From: Anaerolineaceae bacterium
GTDB lineage: Bacteria; Chloroflexota; Anaerolineae; Anaerolineales; UBA11657
Direction of reading: 5' to 3'
Length of the DNA stretch: 64,000 bases
NCBI GenBank assembly: GCA_003569365.1
Contig: BGOS01000006.1
Location: 186,001 to 250,000 of the forward strand
Below are positions 37,212-45,879 of the stretch, piece by piece. The number at the start of each line of letters is the position of its first letter. The stretch's first letter is position 1. The notes beneath the pieces are model-generated. The model ran no database searches. It worked only from the letters and a program-made list of their open reading frames with translations, and was not told the DNA's origin. The position numbers and the translations under genes were made by a program.

Positions 37212-37225
37212 TTAGGCATGCCTAA
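37212..37225. promoter_or_regulatory. palindromic metal-repressor operator of the feo operon
   Basis: The perfect 14-bp palindrome TTAGGCATGCCTAA resembles half-sites of IdeR/DtxR boxes (TTAGG...CCTAA). It directly abuts the -10 element of the feo promoter, so binding would block transcription. The adjacent regulator gene suggests autoregulation. Confidence 0.8.
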
Positions 37226-37253
37226 ATTTTACCAGCTGCGCCGGATCTGTCAA
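37226..37253 (-). promoter_or_regulatory. sigma70-type promoter of the feo operon
   Basis: On the minus strand perfect TTGACA (37248-37253) and TAAAAT (37226-37231) are 16 bases apart. The start point would fall within the palindrome next to it. Confidence 0.78.
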
Positions 37254-37363
37254 GCCAGCTTTGGGCTGCCGGCCACACTGGCTGCGGGCTTATAAACTAA
37301 TGTAAAAGCAGACCGCAGCCGATGATTGTGCTATATTGCGCAGTGTCGGCTGGCTGGTGATGC

Positions 37364-37570
37364 GTGACCCAAGTTGCCCTAAATTGTGAAACATCTTTCT
37401 GGCTGCTGACGGCAGCGGCCGTGTTGGGCTACCTTGCGCTCGATGCCCTGCTTGAAATGGAGTGGAGGCTTTTCCTCGTGCGCGAAAATGTGCCGGTAAT
37501 TATTATGCTGGGCGGCGTAGCCGTGTGCCTGGCAATGCTGGTGCCTGCCGGGTATGGCTGCATCATCTAA
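37364..37570 (+). CDS. small two-helix membrane protein, doubtful
   Basis: 68 residues starting with GTG; two hydrophobic helices (FWLLTAAAVLGYLALDALL and VPVIIMLGGVAVCLAMLVP). It overlaps the start of the downstream lipoprotein gene by 17 bases. There is no clear ribosome site. It may be real because of the tight link to the next gene, but the evidence is weak. Confidence 0.4.
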   Translation: MTQVALNCETSFWLLTAAAVLGYLALDALLEMEWRLFLVRENVPVIIMLGGVAVCLAMLVPAGYGCII

Positions 37571-39443
37571 GCCGCGCGCAGCCGGCCCGCCCGGCGCAGA
37601 CCGAAACTCCGGCCGTGAGCATCGGCGACCGGCCGGCGCGCTTTTGGCGGGCGCGTTGTTGCTGCTCGCCAGCATCGCGTGCAACCCGCCCCAGTTTTTG
37701 GTGGATGCAATCGGCAGCCCGCCGCAGGCGCTGGCAGTGATCGTGTTCACACTCACGCCAACTCCATCGCAAACGCTGACCCCGACGCCCACCCCCACTG
37801 CCACGCTTGGCCCGCTGCCCACGCCGGCGCCCACTGGATTTATTGGCCGCATTGCGTTTGTGTCAGACCTGGAAGGCAATGCGGAAATTTACGTTATGGG
37901 ATCCACAGGTGCCGGCCGCTCACGCCTCACCAATAATCCGGCAGCTGACAGCGACCCGGCTTGGTCTCCCAACATCGCCCAAATTGCTTTTGCCACTGAC
38001 CGCGATGGCAACAGCGAAATTTATCTGATGAATTCGGATGGCAGCGAGCAGACCAACCTCAGCAACACTCCCGGCAATGACTACGATCCCACGTGGCAAC
38101 CGGATGGCAAGCGCATCGCATTTGTGTCCTACCGCGATGGCAACGCTGAAATTTATGTGATGAACAGGGATGGCTCGGAGCCAGTGCGCCTCACCAACAA
38201 CGCCGTGCAAGACCTGAGCCCCGCCTGGTCGCGCGACGGCAAGCGCATTGCGTTTGCCTCCATTCGTGACGGGAACTTTGAGATCTACTCGATGAACCCG
38301 GATGGCTCTGACCAGCTGCGCCTGACCGACAGCGGCGGAGAAGATCTGCAGCCGGCCTGGTCGCCAAAGTCTGACCGGATCACATTTGCATCGCGGCGCG
38401 ACGGCAACTACGAAATTTACATGATGGCAGCAGATGGCACGAACCCCGTGCGCATGACGAACTCAGCGGCCGACGAATCTTATCCAACATGGTCGCCGGA
38501 TGGCGTACGGCTGGCGTTCGCCAACAATTCCGTTGGCAAGAACGAACTCTTCTCCATGTATTCGCAGGGCTCAGAAGCGCAAAACATGAGCAATGTCTTC
38601 TCTGCCAATGACGACAATGCGGACTGGTCGCCCAGCCCGGCGCGCCTTGTGATGGCATCCTCCCAACAGGACGGCAACTACGACATGTGGTTAATCAAGT
38701 CCGATGCCCCGGGCGCAGTGCGCGTTTCCGCCAATGCTGCAAGCGACCGCAGCCCGGCGTTCGCGCCCGACGGCAACAAAATTGCAATGTATTCCTTCCG
38801 CGACCAGAATGCGGAGATCTATACGATGAACCTGGATGGCACCGACCAGAAGCGCATCACGGACAGCGTTTATTCTGACAAGCAGCCCACGTGGGCGCCC
38901 GATGCCAGCCGGCTGGCCTTTGTGAGCGAGCGTGGCGGCAATGCTGAGATCTACACCATGAGCCCGCAGGGCACTGAGTTGCAGCGCCTCACGAACACCG
39001 CAGCCAAGGAGGGTTCGCCGGATTGGTCGCCGTTGGGCTCTGAGATCGTTTTTTGGTCTGACCGCGACGGCAATATGGAGCTGTACGTGATGGACGCTTA
39101 CGGACATTTTCAGGCGCGCCTGACGAACGACCCGGCAACCGATATGGACCCCGTGTGGTCGCCACGCGGTGACCAGGTTGCGTTCTCTTCCAACCGCTTT
39201 GGCGATTTTGAGATCATGCTGCTCACCGTCGAGACTCTTGAAACCGTGCGCCTGACGGTTGCCCGTGGCGACGACTTCTCGCCCACCTGGTCCGCAAGCG
39301 GTGACCAGATTGCATTTTCTTCCAATCGCAGCGGCACCTTCAAGATTTACATGATGAGCAGCACCGGCGACGCACAAGTCATGATCAGCAATCCGGAGTC
39401 CATCGGCGATGACATTGAGCCGGACTGGCAGCCGGTGCAATGA
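37554..39443 (+). CDS. surface protein with 12 PD40/TolB-like beta-propeller repeats
   Basis: 629 residues. A signal-like hydrophobic stretch (GALLLAGALLLLASIAC) ends in a Cys that could be lipidated, although the lipobox is atypical. A Thr/Pro-rich linker (about 60-90) follows. The rest is twelve repeats of about 43 residues of the type IAFVSxRDGNxEIYxMNxDG with DPAWSPDG turns, enough for two six-bladed propellers. Such repeats occur in TolB and in secreted binding proteins. No catalytic domain is seen; ligand binding at the cell surface is the likely role. Confidence 0.8.
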   Translation: MAASSKPRAAGPPGADRNSGREHRRPAGALLAGALLLLASIACNPPQFLVDAIGSPPQALAVIVFTLTPTPSQTLTPTPTPTATLGPLPTPAPTGFIGRIAFVSDLEGNAEIYVMGSTGAGRSRLTNNPAADSDPAWSPNIAQIAFATDRDGNSEIYLMNSDGSEQTNLSNTPGNDYDPTWQPDGKRIAFVSYRDGNAEIYVMNRDGSEPVRLTNNAVQDLSPAWSRDGKRIAFASIRDGNFEIYSMNPDGSDQLRLTDSGGEDLQPAWSPKSDRITFASRRDGNYEIYMMAADGTNPVRMTNSAADESYPTWSPDGVRLAFANNSVGKNELFSMYSQGSEAQNMSNVFSANDDNADWSPSPARLVMASSQQDGNYDMWLIKSDAPGAVRVSANAASDRSPAFAPDGNKIAMYSFRDQNAEIYTMNLDGTDQKRITDSVYSDKQPTWAPDASRLAFVSERGGNAEIYTMSPQGTELQRLTNTAAKEGSPDWSPLGSEIVFWSDRDGNMELYVMDAYGHFQARLTNDPATDMDPVWSPRGDQVAFSSNRFGDFEIMLLTVETLETVRLTVARGDDFSPTWSASGDQIAFSSNRSGTFKIYMMSSTGDAQVMISNPESIGDDIEPDWQPVQ

Positions 39444-39570
39444 TGGGCGGCGGGCAGCAGCCCCAAGCCGGCAGCCGCCGCTTCGAAGTGAGTTGAAGCG
39501 CGCTTGCGAAGACAACAGCGCCCGCGCATTTCCATTTTAGCTTCAGCCTCAAACCAAACCTGGCGAAGTT

Positions 39571-39576
39571 TATAAT
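39571..39576 (+). promoter_or_regulatory. -10 element before the LysM lipoprotein gene
   Basis: A consensus TATAAT lies 12 to 15 bases before the candidate TTG (39588) and GTG (39591) starts. No good -35 is visible. The transcript would have almost no leader. Confidence 0.4.
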
Positions 39577-39587
39577 GCCGCGCTCAA

Positions 39588-41126
39588 TTGGTGATCGTGA
39601 TTAATCTGCACCGTGGATATTTTTTTGCAGTGGGTGTGGCGCTGCTGGCCGCGGGCTGCGTAACGGCGCAGGCCGCCATGCCACAGCCGGCCCGCAACGT
39701 GGTGCCAGCTGCGGCAACTGCGGAGCCCACCGCTACAACACCGGCGCCGACGCCGGTGCCCACTTTGCCGCCACCCACACCGACGGTGGCTGCTCCGGCG
39801 GCGGAGAGTGCCACAGATAATTTTTATCGCTCACAGCCGGGGGACACGGTGCCCGCGCTCGCGGGGCGCTTCGGGGTGTCAGAGGGTGATCTGCGCGCAT
39901 CCAACCCAACTCTGCCAATGACCGGCGGGCTGGTGGCGCCCGGATCCAAGTTGCTGGTGACGATGTTTGATTTTGGCATGGCGCCGCAACCGCAGGTCAT
40001 TCCCGACAATGCTTTTGTGTACGGGCCGCTGCAGGATTTGTATCCGGTGACCAATGATGCCGCGCAAGCCAGCCCATGGCTGGCATCCGTGCGGGACAAG
40101 GACGGTGACACCTATCGCGCCGATGGCTGGCAGGTGCTGCAAAAAGCGGCGCGCACCTACTCCATCAATCCGCGTTTGTTGCTGGCTCTGCTGGAATACG
40201 AGTCCGGGTTGTACACCGGCAACACGCCCACCAAGGAACAAGAGGCATATCCGTTTGGATTGAGGGACTGGCAGGATGCAGGTTTTTCAAATCAGGTGCG
40301 CGCCACAGCCCTGTTGTTAAACGAGGGCTACTACGGGTGGCGGGCCGGCACGCTGCGGTCTTTGACGCTGGCAGACGGCTGGGTGTGGCGGCTGGACCCG
40401 CGCTTGAATGCGGGCAGCGTTGCGCTTTATAACCTGCTGGCACAATTCAGCTCACTGCCGGAGTTCGAGCGCGCGGTGGGTCCAATGGGAGTTAAGGCAA
40501 CGCTGCAATCCCTGTTTGGCGAGGCAGCGCCCTACAACGTGGACTTGCTGCCCGCTACCTTGCAGCAGCCCCAATGGCAGCTGCCCTTCACCGATGGCGT
40601 GATTTGGAATTTCACCGGCGGCCCGCACCCCGTAATCGGCGACTCACAACCGTGGGGCGCAATTGACTTTGCGCCCGGCCTCACTTACGCCGGCTGTGAC
40701 ATTTCCGGGGACTGGGTGGTGGCCGTTGCAGACGGCGTAGTGGCGCGGATTAGCGATGGTGTCCTGATGCTGGACCTGGACGGCGATGGCCGGGAAACTA
40801 CGGGTTGGGTGATGATGTATGTTCATATGGAAGTGGACACCGTGAATATCATTGAGGGCAAGCAAGTGCGGGCGGGCACGCGCTTGGGCCATCCCGGCTG
40901 CGCAGGCGAAACGCGCTCTACCAGCACACACGTGCATCTGGCGCGCAAGTACAACGGCGAGTGGATCGCTGCTGATGGCCCGCTGCCATTTGAGCTGGGC
41001 GGTTGGCGCGCCATCGCCGGCGCAAAAATATATCAGGGGAAGCTGGTGAGCGCCCGGCTGGGGTCCGAGTTGGAAGCGTGCATGTGCGTAGCTGACAATC
41101 AAGTGCTGAGCGCGTCTGTGCCGTGA
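39588..41126 (+). CDS. lipoprotein with LysM domain and M23-like (LytM) C-terminal domain
   Basis: About 512 residues. Lipobox LLAAGC near residue 22 and a Thr/Pro-rich linker (about 45-75) precede a LysM domain (about 83-125, QPGDTVPALAGRFGVSEGDL). A helical region with a lysozyme-like look (NPRLLLALLEYESGLYTG) occupies about 170-300. The C-terminal part resembles M23 metallopeptidases with HVHLA (HxH) and MMYVHME, but the first zinc His is replaced: WGAIDFAPG instead of HxGxDFA. It may bind rather than cut peptidoglycan. Confidence 0.78.
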   Translation: MVIVINLHRGYFFAVGVALLAAGCVTAQAAMPQPARNVVPAAATAEPTATTPAPTPVPTLPPPTPTVAAPAAESATDNFYRSQPGDTVPALAGRFGVSEGDLRASNPTLPMTGGLVAPGSKLLVTMFDFGMAPQPQVIPDNAFVYGPLQDLYPVTNDAAQASPWLASVRDKDGDTYRADGWQVLQKAARTYSINPRLLLALLEYESGLYTGNTPTKEQEAYPFGLRDWQDAGFSNQVRATALLLNEGYYGWRAGTLRSLTLADGWVWRLDPRLNAGSVALYNLLAQFSSLPEFERAVGPMGVKATLQSLFGEAAPYNVDLLPATLQQPQWQLPFTDGVIWNFTGGPHPVIGDSQPWGAIDFAPGLTYAGCDISGDWVVAVADGVVARISDGVLMLDLDGDGRETTGWVMMYVHMEVDTVNIIEGKQVRAGTRLGHPGCAGETRSTSTHVHLARKYNGEWIAADGPLPFELGGWRAIAGAKIYQGKLVSARLGSELEACMCVADNQVLSASVP

Positions 41127-41135
41127 GATTGAAGC

Positions 41136-41984
41136 ATGCCGGCCGCTAATTTCATTTTTGGGACGGTTGGCGCACCCACCTCCACGCCGCCAAAACCCGG
41201 CGGCTCCGCCGGGGCAGTGCAGCAAATGAAAGCGCTCGGCCTTGGCACGCTGGAGCTGGGCTGGGTGCAATCCGTGCGCGTTACGCCCGCAACCTGCGCG
41301 CTAATTGCAGCCACCGCCAAACAACACAGCCTGCCGCTCAGTGTGCATGCGCCTTACTTCATTAACTTGAACGCAAAAAAAGATGAGTGGCCCAACAGCC
41401 GCAAGCGCCTGATGGATGCAGCGCACTTTGGCAATCTGGCTGGTGCCACGGACATCATCTTTCACCCGGGCTCCTACTTTGAGCGGCCGCAGGCGGCACT
41501 CAAGCTCGCAATTCAGCGCCTGCGGGGCTGCGTGCGCGAGCTGCGCAAGGCGGGCAACCCCGCAACGCTGCGCCCGGAACTGATGGGCAAGAGCGCCATG
41601 CTGGGCTCACTGGAAGATGTGCTGCAAATGGCGCTGCAGGTGCCGGGCGTGCTGCCCTGCCTCGATATTGCGCACCTGCACGCACGCGGCGGGGACGGCA
41701 GCATCAACACAACGGCGGAGTTCCGCCGTGTACTGCAGCACATGCGCACAGTGCTTGGCGCAGCTGCGCTGGGCAACATGCACATCCACATCTCCGGCAT
41801 TGCCTACGGCCCCAAGGGCGAAGAGAAGCACCTGACATTTGAGGAAGGCGATTTGCGCTACCGCGATTTCCTGAAGGTGCTGGCGGAGCTGGGCTGCAGC
41901 GGGCGCATGCTGGTGGAAAGCCCGATCATGGAAACCGATGCGCTGCATCTGCAGCGCGTTTGGCGGCGCATCAATCGCGCCTGA
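41136..41984 (+). CDS. endonuclease IV-like / xylose isomerase-like TIM barrel protein
   Basis: 282 residues. Motifs LSVHAPYFINLNA, IIFHPGSYFE, RPELMGKSAMLGSLEDVL, LDIAHLHARG and MHIHISGIAYGPKGEEKHL follow the endonuclease IV (Nfo) pattern with His/Glu/Asp zinc ligands. This branch is common in archaea and Chloroflexota and may act on abasic sites in DNA. It begins 9 bases after the lipoprotein stop. Confidence 0.8.
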   Translation: MPAANFIFGTVGAPTSTPPKPGGSAGAVQQMKALGLGTLELGWVQSVRVTPATCALIAATAKQHSLPLSVHAPYFINLNAKKDEWPNSRKRLMDAAHFGNLAGATDIIFHPGSYFERPQAALKLAIQRLRGCVRELRKAGNPATLRPELMGKSAMLGSLEDVLQMALQVPGVLPCLDIAHLHARGGDGSINTTAEFRRVLQHMRTVLGAAALGNMHIHISGIAYGPKGEEKHLTFEEGDLRYRDFLKVLAELGCSGRMLVESPIMETDALHLQRVWRRINRA

Positions 41985-42021
41985 GCCCGGGCATTACGCG
42001 CGCCTCGCGTGCGCCCCGCAC

Positions 42022-43188
42022 TTGCCACAAATTAACCCCGCGCAGGTAACCGAACTGGCACAGCAGCTGGTGCGGCTGCCCGGCGAAGCTGGTGATGAGC
42101 AGCGCGTCAGTGAATTTTTGCTGGCTGCCATGCCCGCGCTCGGCTTTGAGCGCGTGGCCATGGACGCCAATGGCAGCGTCACCGGTGAAATTGCTGGCAC
42201 GCGCGCCGGACCGACGCTGCTCTTTGATGCGCACACTGACACCGTGGGCATTGCGCCGGGCGTGCCGTGGCAACAGGCGCCGCACGGCGCTGCCATTGCC
42301 AACGGCCGACTTTACGGGCGTGGCAGCACGGACATGCGCGGCGCACTGGCTGCCATGCTGGCTGCCGCTGCCGGTGTGGAGCGCAACCGGCTGGCTGGGC
42401 GCGTGGTGGTTTGCGCTTCTGTACTGGAGGAAGTGCTGGAGGGCGTGGCACTGCGTGCCGTGATGGAACGCGCACAGCCGGACTTTGTGGTTATCGGCGA
42501 GCCGAGCAACTTGCGCCTGGTGCACGGCGGCCGCGGCCGCGCAGAAATTAAACTGACCGCGATTGGCCGGCCGGGCCACACCTCCGCACCGCAGCACGCA
42601 TTGAACGCCGTGCTCGCGCTGCTGCCCGCGATGCAGGCCATCGAGGCGCTGCCCATGCCGGTGCACCCCCAGGTTGGTTCCGCAATCATTGCGCTCACAG
42701 ACATCATCTCTGAGCCGTACCCCGGCCACTCCGTGGTGCCCAGCATTTGCCGCGCCACTTATGACCGGCGCCTGCTGCCCGGCGAAACAGAATCAGATGT
42801 ACTGGCTGCGCTGACTGCACTGCAGCTGCCGGGCGGCGCGCAGCTGCAAGTGGCAATTGCAACGGGCGAATACCGTGCGTTCACCGGCAGCGTGCTGGCA
42901 TGCCGCAAGTGGTTCCCGGCGTGGTACATCGAGCGCAGCCATCCATTGGTGGAAGCAGCCGCGCGCGGACTGCAGGCTGCCGGCCTCGCCGTTGAATATG
43001 GCACTTACAACTTTTGCACCAACGGCGCCTATAGTGCCGGCATTGCAGCCGTGCCGACGATTGGCTTTGGGCCTTCGCCGGAAGCACTTGCCCACACTGT
43101 GGACGAGTACGTGGAGCTGGAGCAATTGCACGGCTGCGCCCGCGGCTACCGCGCCATCATCGAGAGCGTGCTGGGCGGCGACGCGTGA
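42022..43188 (+). CDS. M20-family metallopeptidase / deacylase
   Basis: About 388 residues. Metal-binding sites of the M20 clan are present: DAHTDTVG (His and Asp), GRGSTDMRGALAAM, EEVLEG (catalytic Glu pair) and GEPSN. A dimerisation domain with RPGHTSAPQHA sits in the middle. The closest look is to the YgeY/ArgE/DapE-type hydrolases; the substrate is unknown. The start is unclear: TTG 42022 gives a normal N-terminus, and an ATG at 41938 would overlap the preceding gene. Confidence 0.82.
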   Translation: MPQINPAQVTELAQQLVRLPGEAGDEQRVSEFLLAAMPALGFERVAMDANGSVTGEIAGTRAGPTLLFDAHTDTVGIAPGVPWQQAPHGAAIANGRLYGRGSTDMRGALAAMLAAAAGVERNRLAGRVVVCASVLEEVLEGVALRAVMERAQPDFVVIGEPSNLRLVHGGRGRAEIKLTAIGRPGHTSAPQHALNAVLALLPAMQAIEALPMPVHPQVGSAIIALTDIISEPYPGHSVVPSICRATYDRRLLPGETESDVLAALTALQLPGGAQLQVAIATGEYRAFTGSVLACRKWFPAWYIERSHPLVEAAARGLQAAGLAVEYGTYNFCTNGAYSAGIAAVPTIGFGPSPEALAHTVDEYVELEQLHGCARGYRAIIESVLGGDA

Positions 43189-43240
43189 CACAAGCCAGCA
43201 GCCCACCGCCGCGCAATGCTGCAGCGGCACGCCGCGGCGC

Positions 43241-44086
43241 GTGATCCCTTTCATTGCGGCCGGCACAAAAGGCCCGCAACTTTCTTTTGCGCACGCCAAC
43301 GGCTATCCGCCCGCGGCCTACCAGCCGCTGCTCACGCTGCTGGGTGCGCAGCATCGTGTGCGCGCGCTGGCGCAGCGCCCGCTATGGCCCGGCGCCGATC
43401 CGCAGCAGCTCAAAGATTGGAATTTGCTCGCGCATGATCTGCTGCAATTTTTAGACGAGCGCGGCACGCCGCAGGTTGTGGGCATCGGCCACTCACTGGG
43501 TGCAATTGCCACTTTACTGGCAGCGCTGCAGCGGCCGGCTGCCTTTAGCGCAGTTGTACTGCTGGATCCTGTTTTGCAGCCGCCGTTAAGCCCGCTGCAG
43601 TGGGTTGGCGCAAAATTGTTTGGCCTGGCGCGCACCCGCGCGCTTGAAGCCAGCGCGCAGCGCCGCCGCACCAGCTTTGGCAGCACGCAAGAAATGTTTG
43701 CAAACTACCGCACCAAGCCCGCATTTGCGCGCCTGAGCGACGCCGGATTGCAAGCCTATGTGGCCGCCATGGCCACTCCGGGCGCAGCCGGCACAGTGCA
43801 GCTGGCCTACCCCCCGGCTTGGGAGGCAAAAATCTACATCACACTGCCGGGCAACTTGTGGCGCAAGCTGCCACTGCTGCAAGTGCCGCTGCTCGTGGTG
43901 GGCGGCGCCGAGTCGGACACTTTCACCAGCGCAGCAGCGCAGGCAGTGGCGCAGCGCCTGCCGCATACCACCATCCGCATCGTCCCGGATGCCGGGCACC
44001 TTGTGCCGCTGGAGCGGCCGGCGGCCGTGGCCGCGCTGATTTCGGACTTTGTGGCGCAACAGCCGGTACTGGCAACTGCCCCATAG
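43241..44086 (+). CDS. alpha/beta hydrolase
   Basis: 281 residues from GTG 43241. The nucleophile elbow GIGHSLGAIATLL, oxyanion segment SFAHANGYPPAAYQPLL and the catalytic His in PDAGHLVPLERP are present. A lid region with several helices lies between. The frame stays open further upstream, but there it is a shadow of the M20 gene. Substrate unknown. Confidence 0.8.
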   Translation: MIPFIAAGTKGPQLSFAHANGYPPAAYQPLLTLLGAQHRVRALAQRPLWPGADPQQLKDWNLLAHDLLQFLDERGTPQVVGIGHSLGAIATLLAALQRPAAFSAVVLLDPVLQPPLSPLQWVGAKLFGLARTRALEASAQRRRTSFGSTQEMFANYRTKPAFARLSDAGLQAYVAAMATPGAAGTVQLAYPPAWEAKIYITLPGNLWRKLPLLQVPLLVVGGAESDTFTSAAAQAVAQRLPHTTIRIVPDAGHLVPLERPAAVAALISDFVAQQPVLATAP

Positions 44087-44125
44087 TGGCACAGTTGGCA
44101 AGTCTTTTTTTCAGTATCAATCAGC

Positions 44126-44159
44126 TATAATTCCAACGCACATCAGAAATTCAGCAGGA
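44126..44159 (+). promoter_or_regulatory. -10 box and ribosome site ahead of the Lys/Ala-rich ORF
   Basis: A consensus TATAAT lies at 44126-44131 and AGGAG at 44155-44159, 8 bases before ATG 44168. No strong -35 is seen. These signals place initiation at 44168, not at the trpB frame start 44401, which has no ribosome site. Confidence 0.6.
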
Positions 44160-44167
44160 GATAAATC

Positions 44168-44404
44168 ATGGCCACAAAATCCCAAAAAAGCAAGCGCAAG
44201 CCGGGCAGTGCAGCCGCAGCTGCCGCGCGCAAAGTGGCTGCTGCCAAATCCAAAGCGGCTGCAGCGCGCAAACTAGCTGCTGCCAAATCCAAAGCAGCTG
44301 CTGGCCCGCAGCCCGCAAGCTGGCTGCTGCCAAACCGAAAGCCGCTGCCGCCCGCGCAGCGCGCTCCAGCAGCCCGCGCACTCCCCAATTTAAATATTTA
44401 TTGA
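44168..44404 (+). CDS. Lys/Ala-rich histone-H1-like ORF, probable N-terminal extension of TrpB2 broken by a frameshift
   Basis: 78 residues as read. The first 45 are basic and Ala-rich with repeated [12 protein letters not shown] units, like histone H1 tails. After an 8-base insertion at 44304-44311 the frame changes and reads an unrelated Pro/Trp-containing tail. If the 8 bases are removed, the repeat pattern continues ([14 protein letters not shown]) and runs in frame into the TrpB2 domain ([17 protein letters not shown]). The ORF stop overlaps the TTG at 44401 (TTGA). It could also be a separate small DNA- or RNA-binding protein. Confidence 0.55.
   Translation: MATKSQKSKRKPGSAAAAAARKVAAAKSKAAAARKLAAAKSKAAAGPQPASWLLPNRKPLPPAQRAPAARALPNLNIY
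44228..44352 (+). repeat. three 39-base tandem repeats in the Lys/Ala-rich coding region
   Basis: Units at 44228-44266, 44267-44313 and 44314-44352 share the pattern CGCAA-x-TGGCTGCTGCCAAA and encode [14 protein letters not shown]. The middle unit carries an extra GCCCGCAG (44304-44311) next to CCCGCAAG, which looks like a near-duplication. This insertion shifts the reading frame. Confidence 0.85.
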
Positions 44405-45747
44405 ACGAAAACCGCTTGCCAAAGGCTTGGTACAACATCAATCCGGACATGCCGGTGCCTATGAGCCCACCGCTGCATCCCGGCACCAAGCAACCGGCTG
44501 ATCCGGAATTTTTGTCGGCGCTGTTTCCGATGAGCTTGATCATGCAAGAGATGAGCCCGGAGCGCTGGATTGAGATCCCCGAACCCGTGCGCGAAATTTA
44601 CCGCTTGTGGCGCCCGACGCCGATGTTCCGCGCCGTGCGGCTGGAGAAAGCGCTGGGCACGCCGGCGCATATTTATTACAAGTATGAGGGCGTGTCACCG
44701 GCCGGCTCGCACAAACCGAACACTGCAGTGGCGCAGGCTTTTTACAACAAAGAGGCTGGCACCAAGGCGCTCACCACCGAAACCGGCGCGGGCCAGTGGG
44801 GCTCGGCGCTTTCGATGGCGTGCAAATTCTTTGGGCTTGACCTTGAAGTTTATATGGTGCGCGTGTCCTATGACTCCAAGCCGTACCGGCGCTACATTAT
44901 GGAAAGCTTTGGTGCGCAGGTTTACCCCAGCCCCAGCACAAACACCGAATACGGCCGCGGTGTTCTCGCAGCTGACCCGCACTCCAACGGCTCGCTGGGG
45001 ATCGCCATCTCCGAGGCCGTGATTGCAGCCGCCAGCTCGGGCGGCGCCAAAAAGTACAGCCTTGGCTCTGTGCTTGGCCATGTGTTGATGCATCAAACTG
45101 TGATTGGATTGGAAGCGCTGGAGCAAATGGAAATGGCTGGCGAGTATCCAGACATGGTGATTGGCTGCACCGGCGGTGGCTCCAACTTCGCCGGCTTCTG
45201 CTATCCGTTCCTGCACCAGAATCTGACCAAGGGCCACAAGACGCGCATCATTGCGGTGGAGCCGGCTGCCTGCCCCAGCCTTACCAAGGGCCGCTTTGCT
45301 TATGACTACGGCGACACGGCCGCGATGGCGCCGATTGTAAAGATGTTCACGCTTGGCCATACGTTTATGCCGCCGGGCATTCACGCCGGCGGCTTGCGCT
45401 ACCACGGCATGGCGCCCAGCCTCTCCGCGCTGGTGGATGGCGGCTACATTGAGGCGCGCGCGGTTATGCAGCGCCCCACATTTGCTGCGGCGCTCGAGTT
45501 TGCCGCTTCGGAAGGCATTTTGCCCGCGCCGGAAGCTGCGCATGCGGTGCGCGCGGCTATTGATGAAGCGCTACTGTGCAAGCGCGACAATGTGAAGAAG
45601 GTGATTGCGTTCAATCTGTGCGGCCACGGCCACTTTGACATGGCAGCCTATGATGCGTACCACACCGGAAAGCTGCAGGATTACGAATATCCAGCGGCAG
45701 CCGTCAACGAGGCAATGACGCATCTGCCCCAGGTGGACTTTGCCTAG
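44401..45747 (+). CDS. trpB: tryptophan synthase beta-like protein, TrpB2 type
   Basis: About 448 residues from TTG 44401. A PLP enzyme condensing indole with serine. The PLP lysine is in [15 protein letters not shown], the phosphate-binding loop is [10 protein letters not shown], and [15 protein letters not shown] is typical of the TrpB2 (TIGR01415) branch. It lacks a nearby trpA, which is usual for TrpB2, and may salvage indole. The N-terminal KYLL of the family lies upstream of 44401 in frame, supporting an original start further upstream (see the Lys/Ala-rich ORF). Confidence 0.92.
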   Translation: MNENRLPKAWYNINPDMPVPMSPPLHPGTKQPADPEFLSALFPMSLIMQEMSPERWIEIPEPVREIYRLWRPTPMFRAVRLEKALGTPAHIYYKYEGVSPAGSHKPNTAVAQAFYNKEAGTKALTTETGAGQWGSALSMACKFFGLDLEVYMVRVSYDSKPYRRYIMESFGAQVYPSPSTNTEYGRGVLAADPHSNGSLGIAISEAVIAAASSGGAKKYSLGSVLGHVLMHQTVIGLEALEQMEMAGEYPDMVIGCTGGGSNFAGFCYPFLHQNLTKGHKTRIIAVEPAACPSLTKGRFAYDYGDTAAMAPIVKMFTLGHTFMPPGIHAGGLRYHGMAPSLSALVDGGYIEARAVMQRPTFAAALEFAASEGILPAPEAAHAVRAAIDEALLCKRDNVKKVIAFNLCGHGHFDMAAYDAYHTGKLQDYEYPAAAVNEAMTHLPQVDFA

Positions 45748-45879
45748 ATCTGGCGCGTATGTTGCGCGCTGCAATGCATGCAGCGCGCAAGATGCGCCGG
45801 GCCAACATCGCGCCGCGCGCCAGCCGGAAGCAGCGGGTTTCCGGGGCTGCGCAAATTTATTCGCACGGGAACTTACAAC

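Noticed and set aside
42857-43240. Long N-terminal extension of the alpha/beta hydrolase frame
   Set aside because: It lies on top of the M20 peptidase gene and has no domain; the hydrolase begins normally at GTG 43241.
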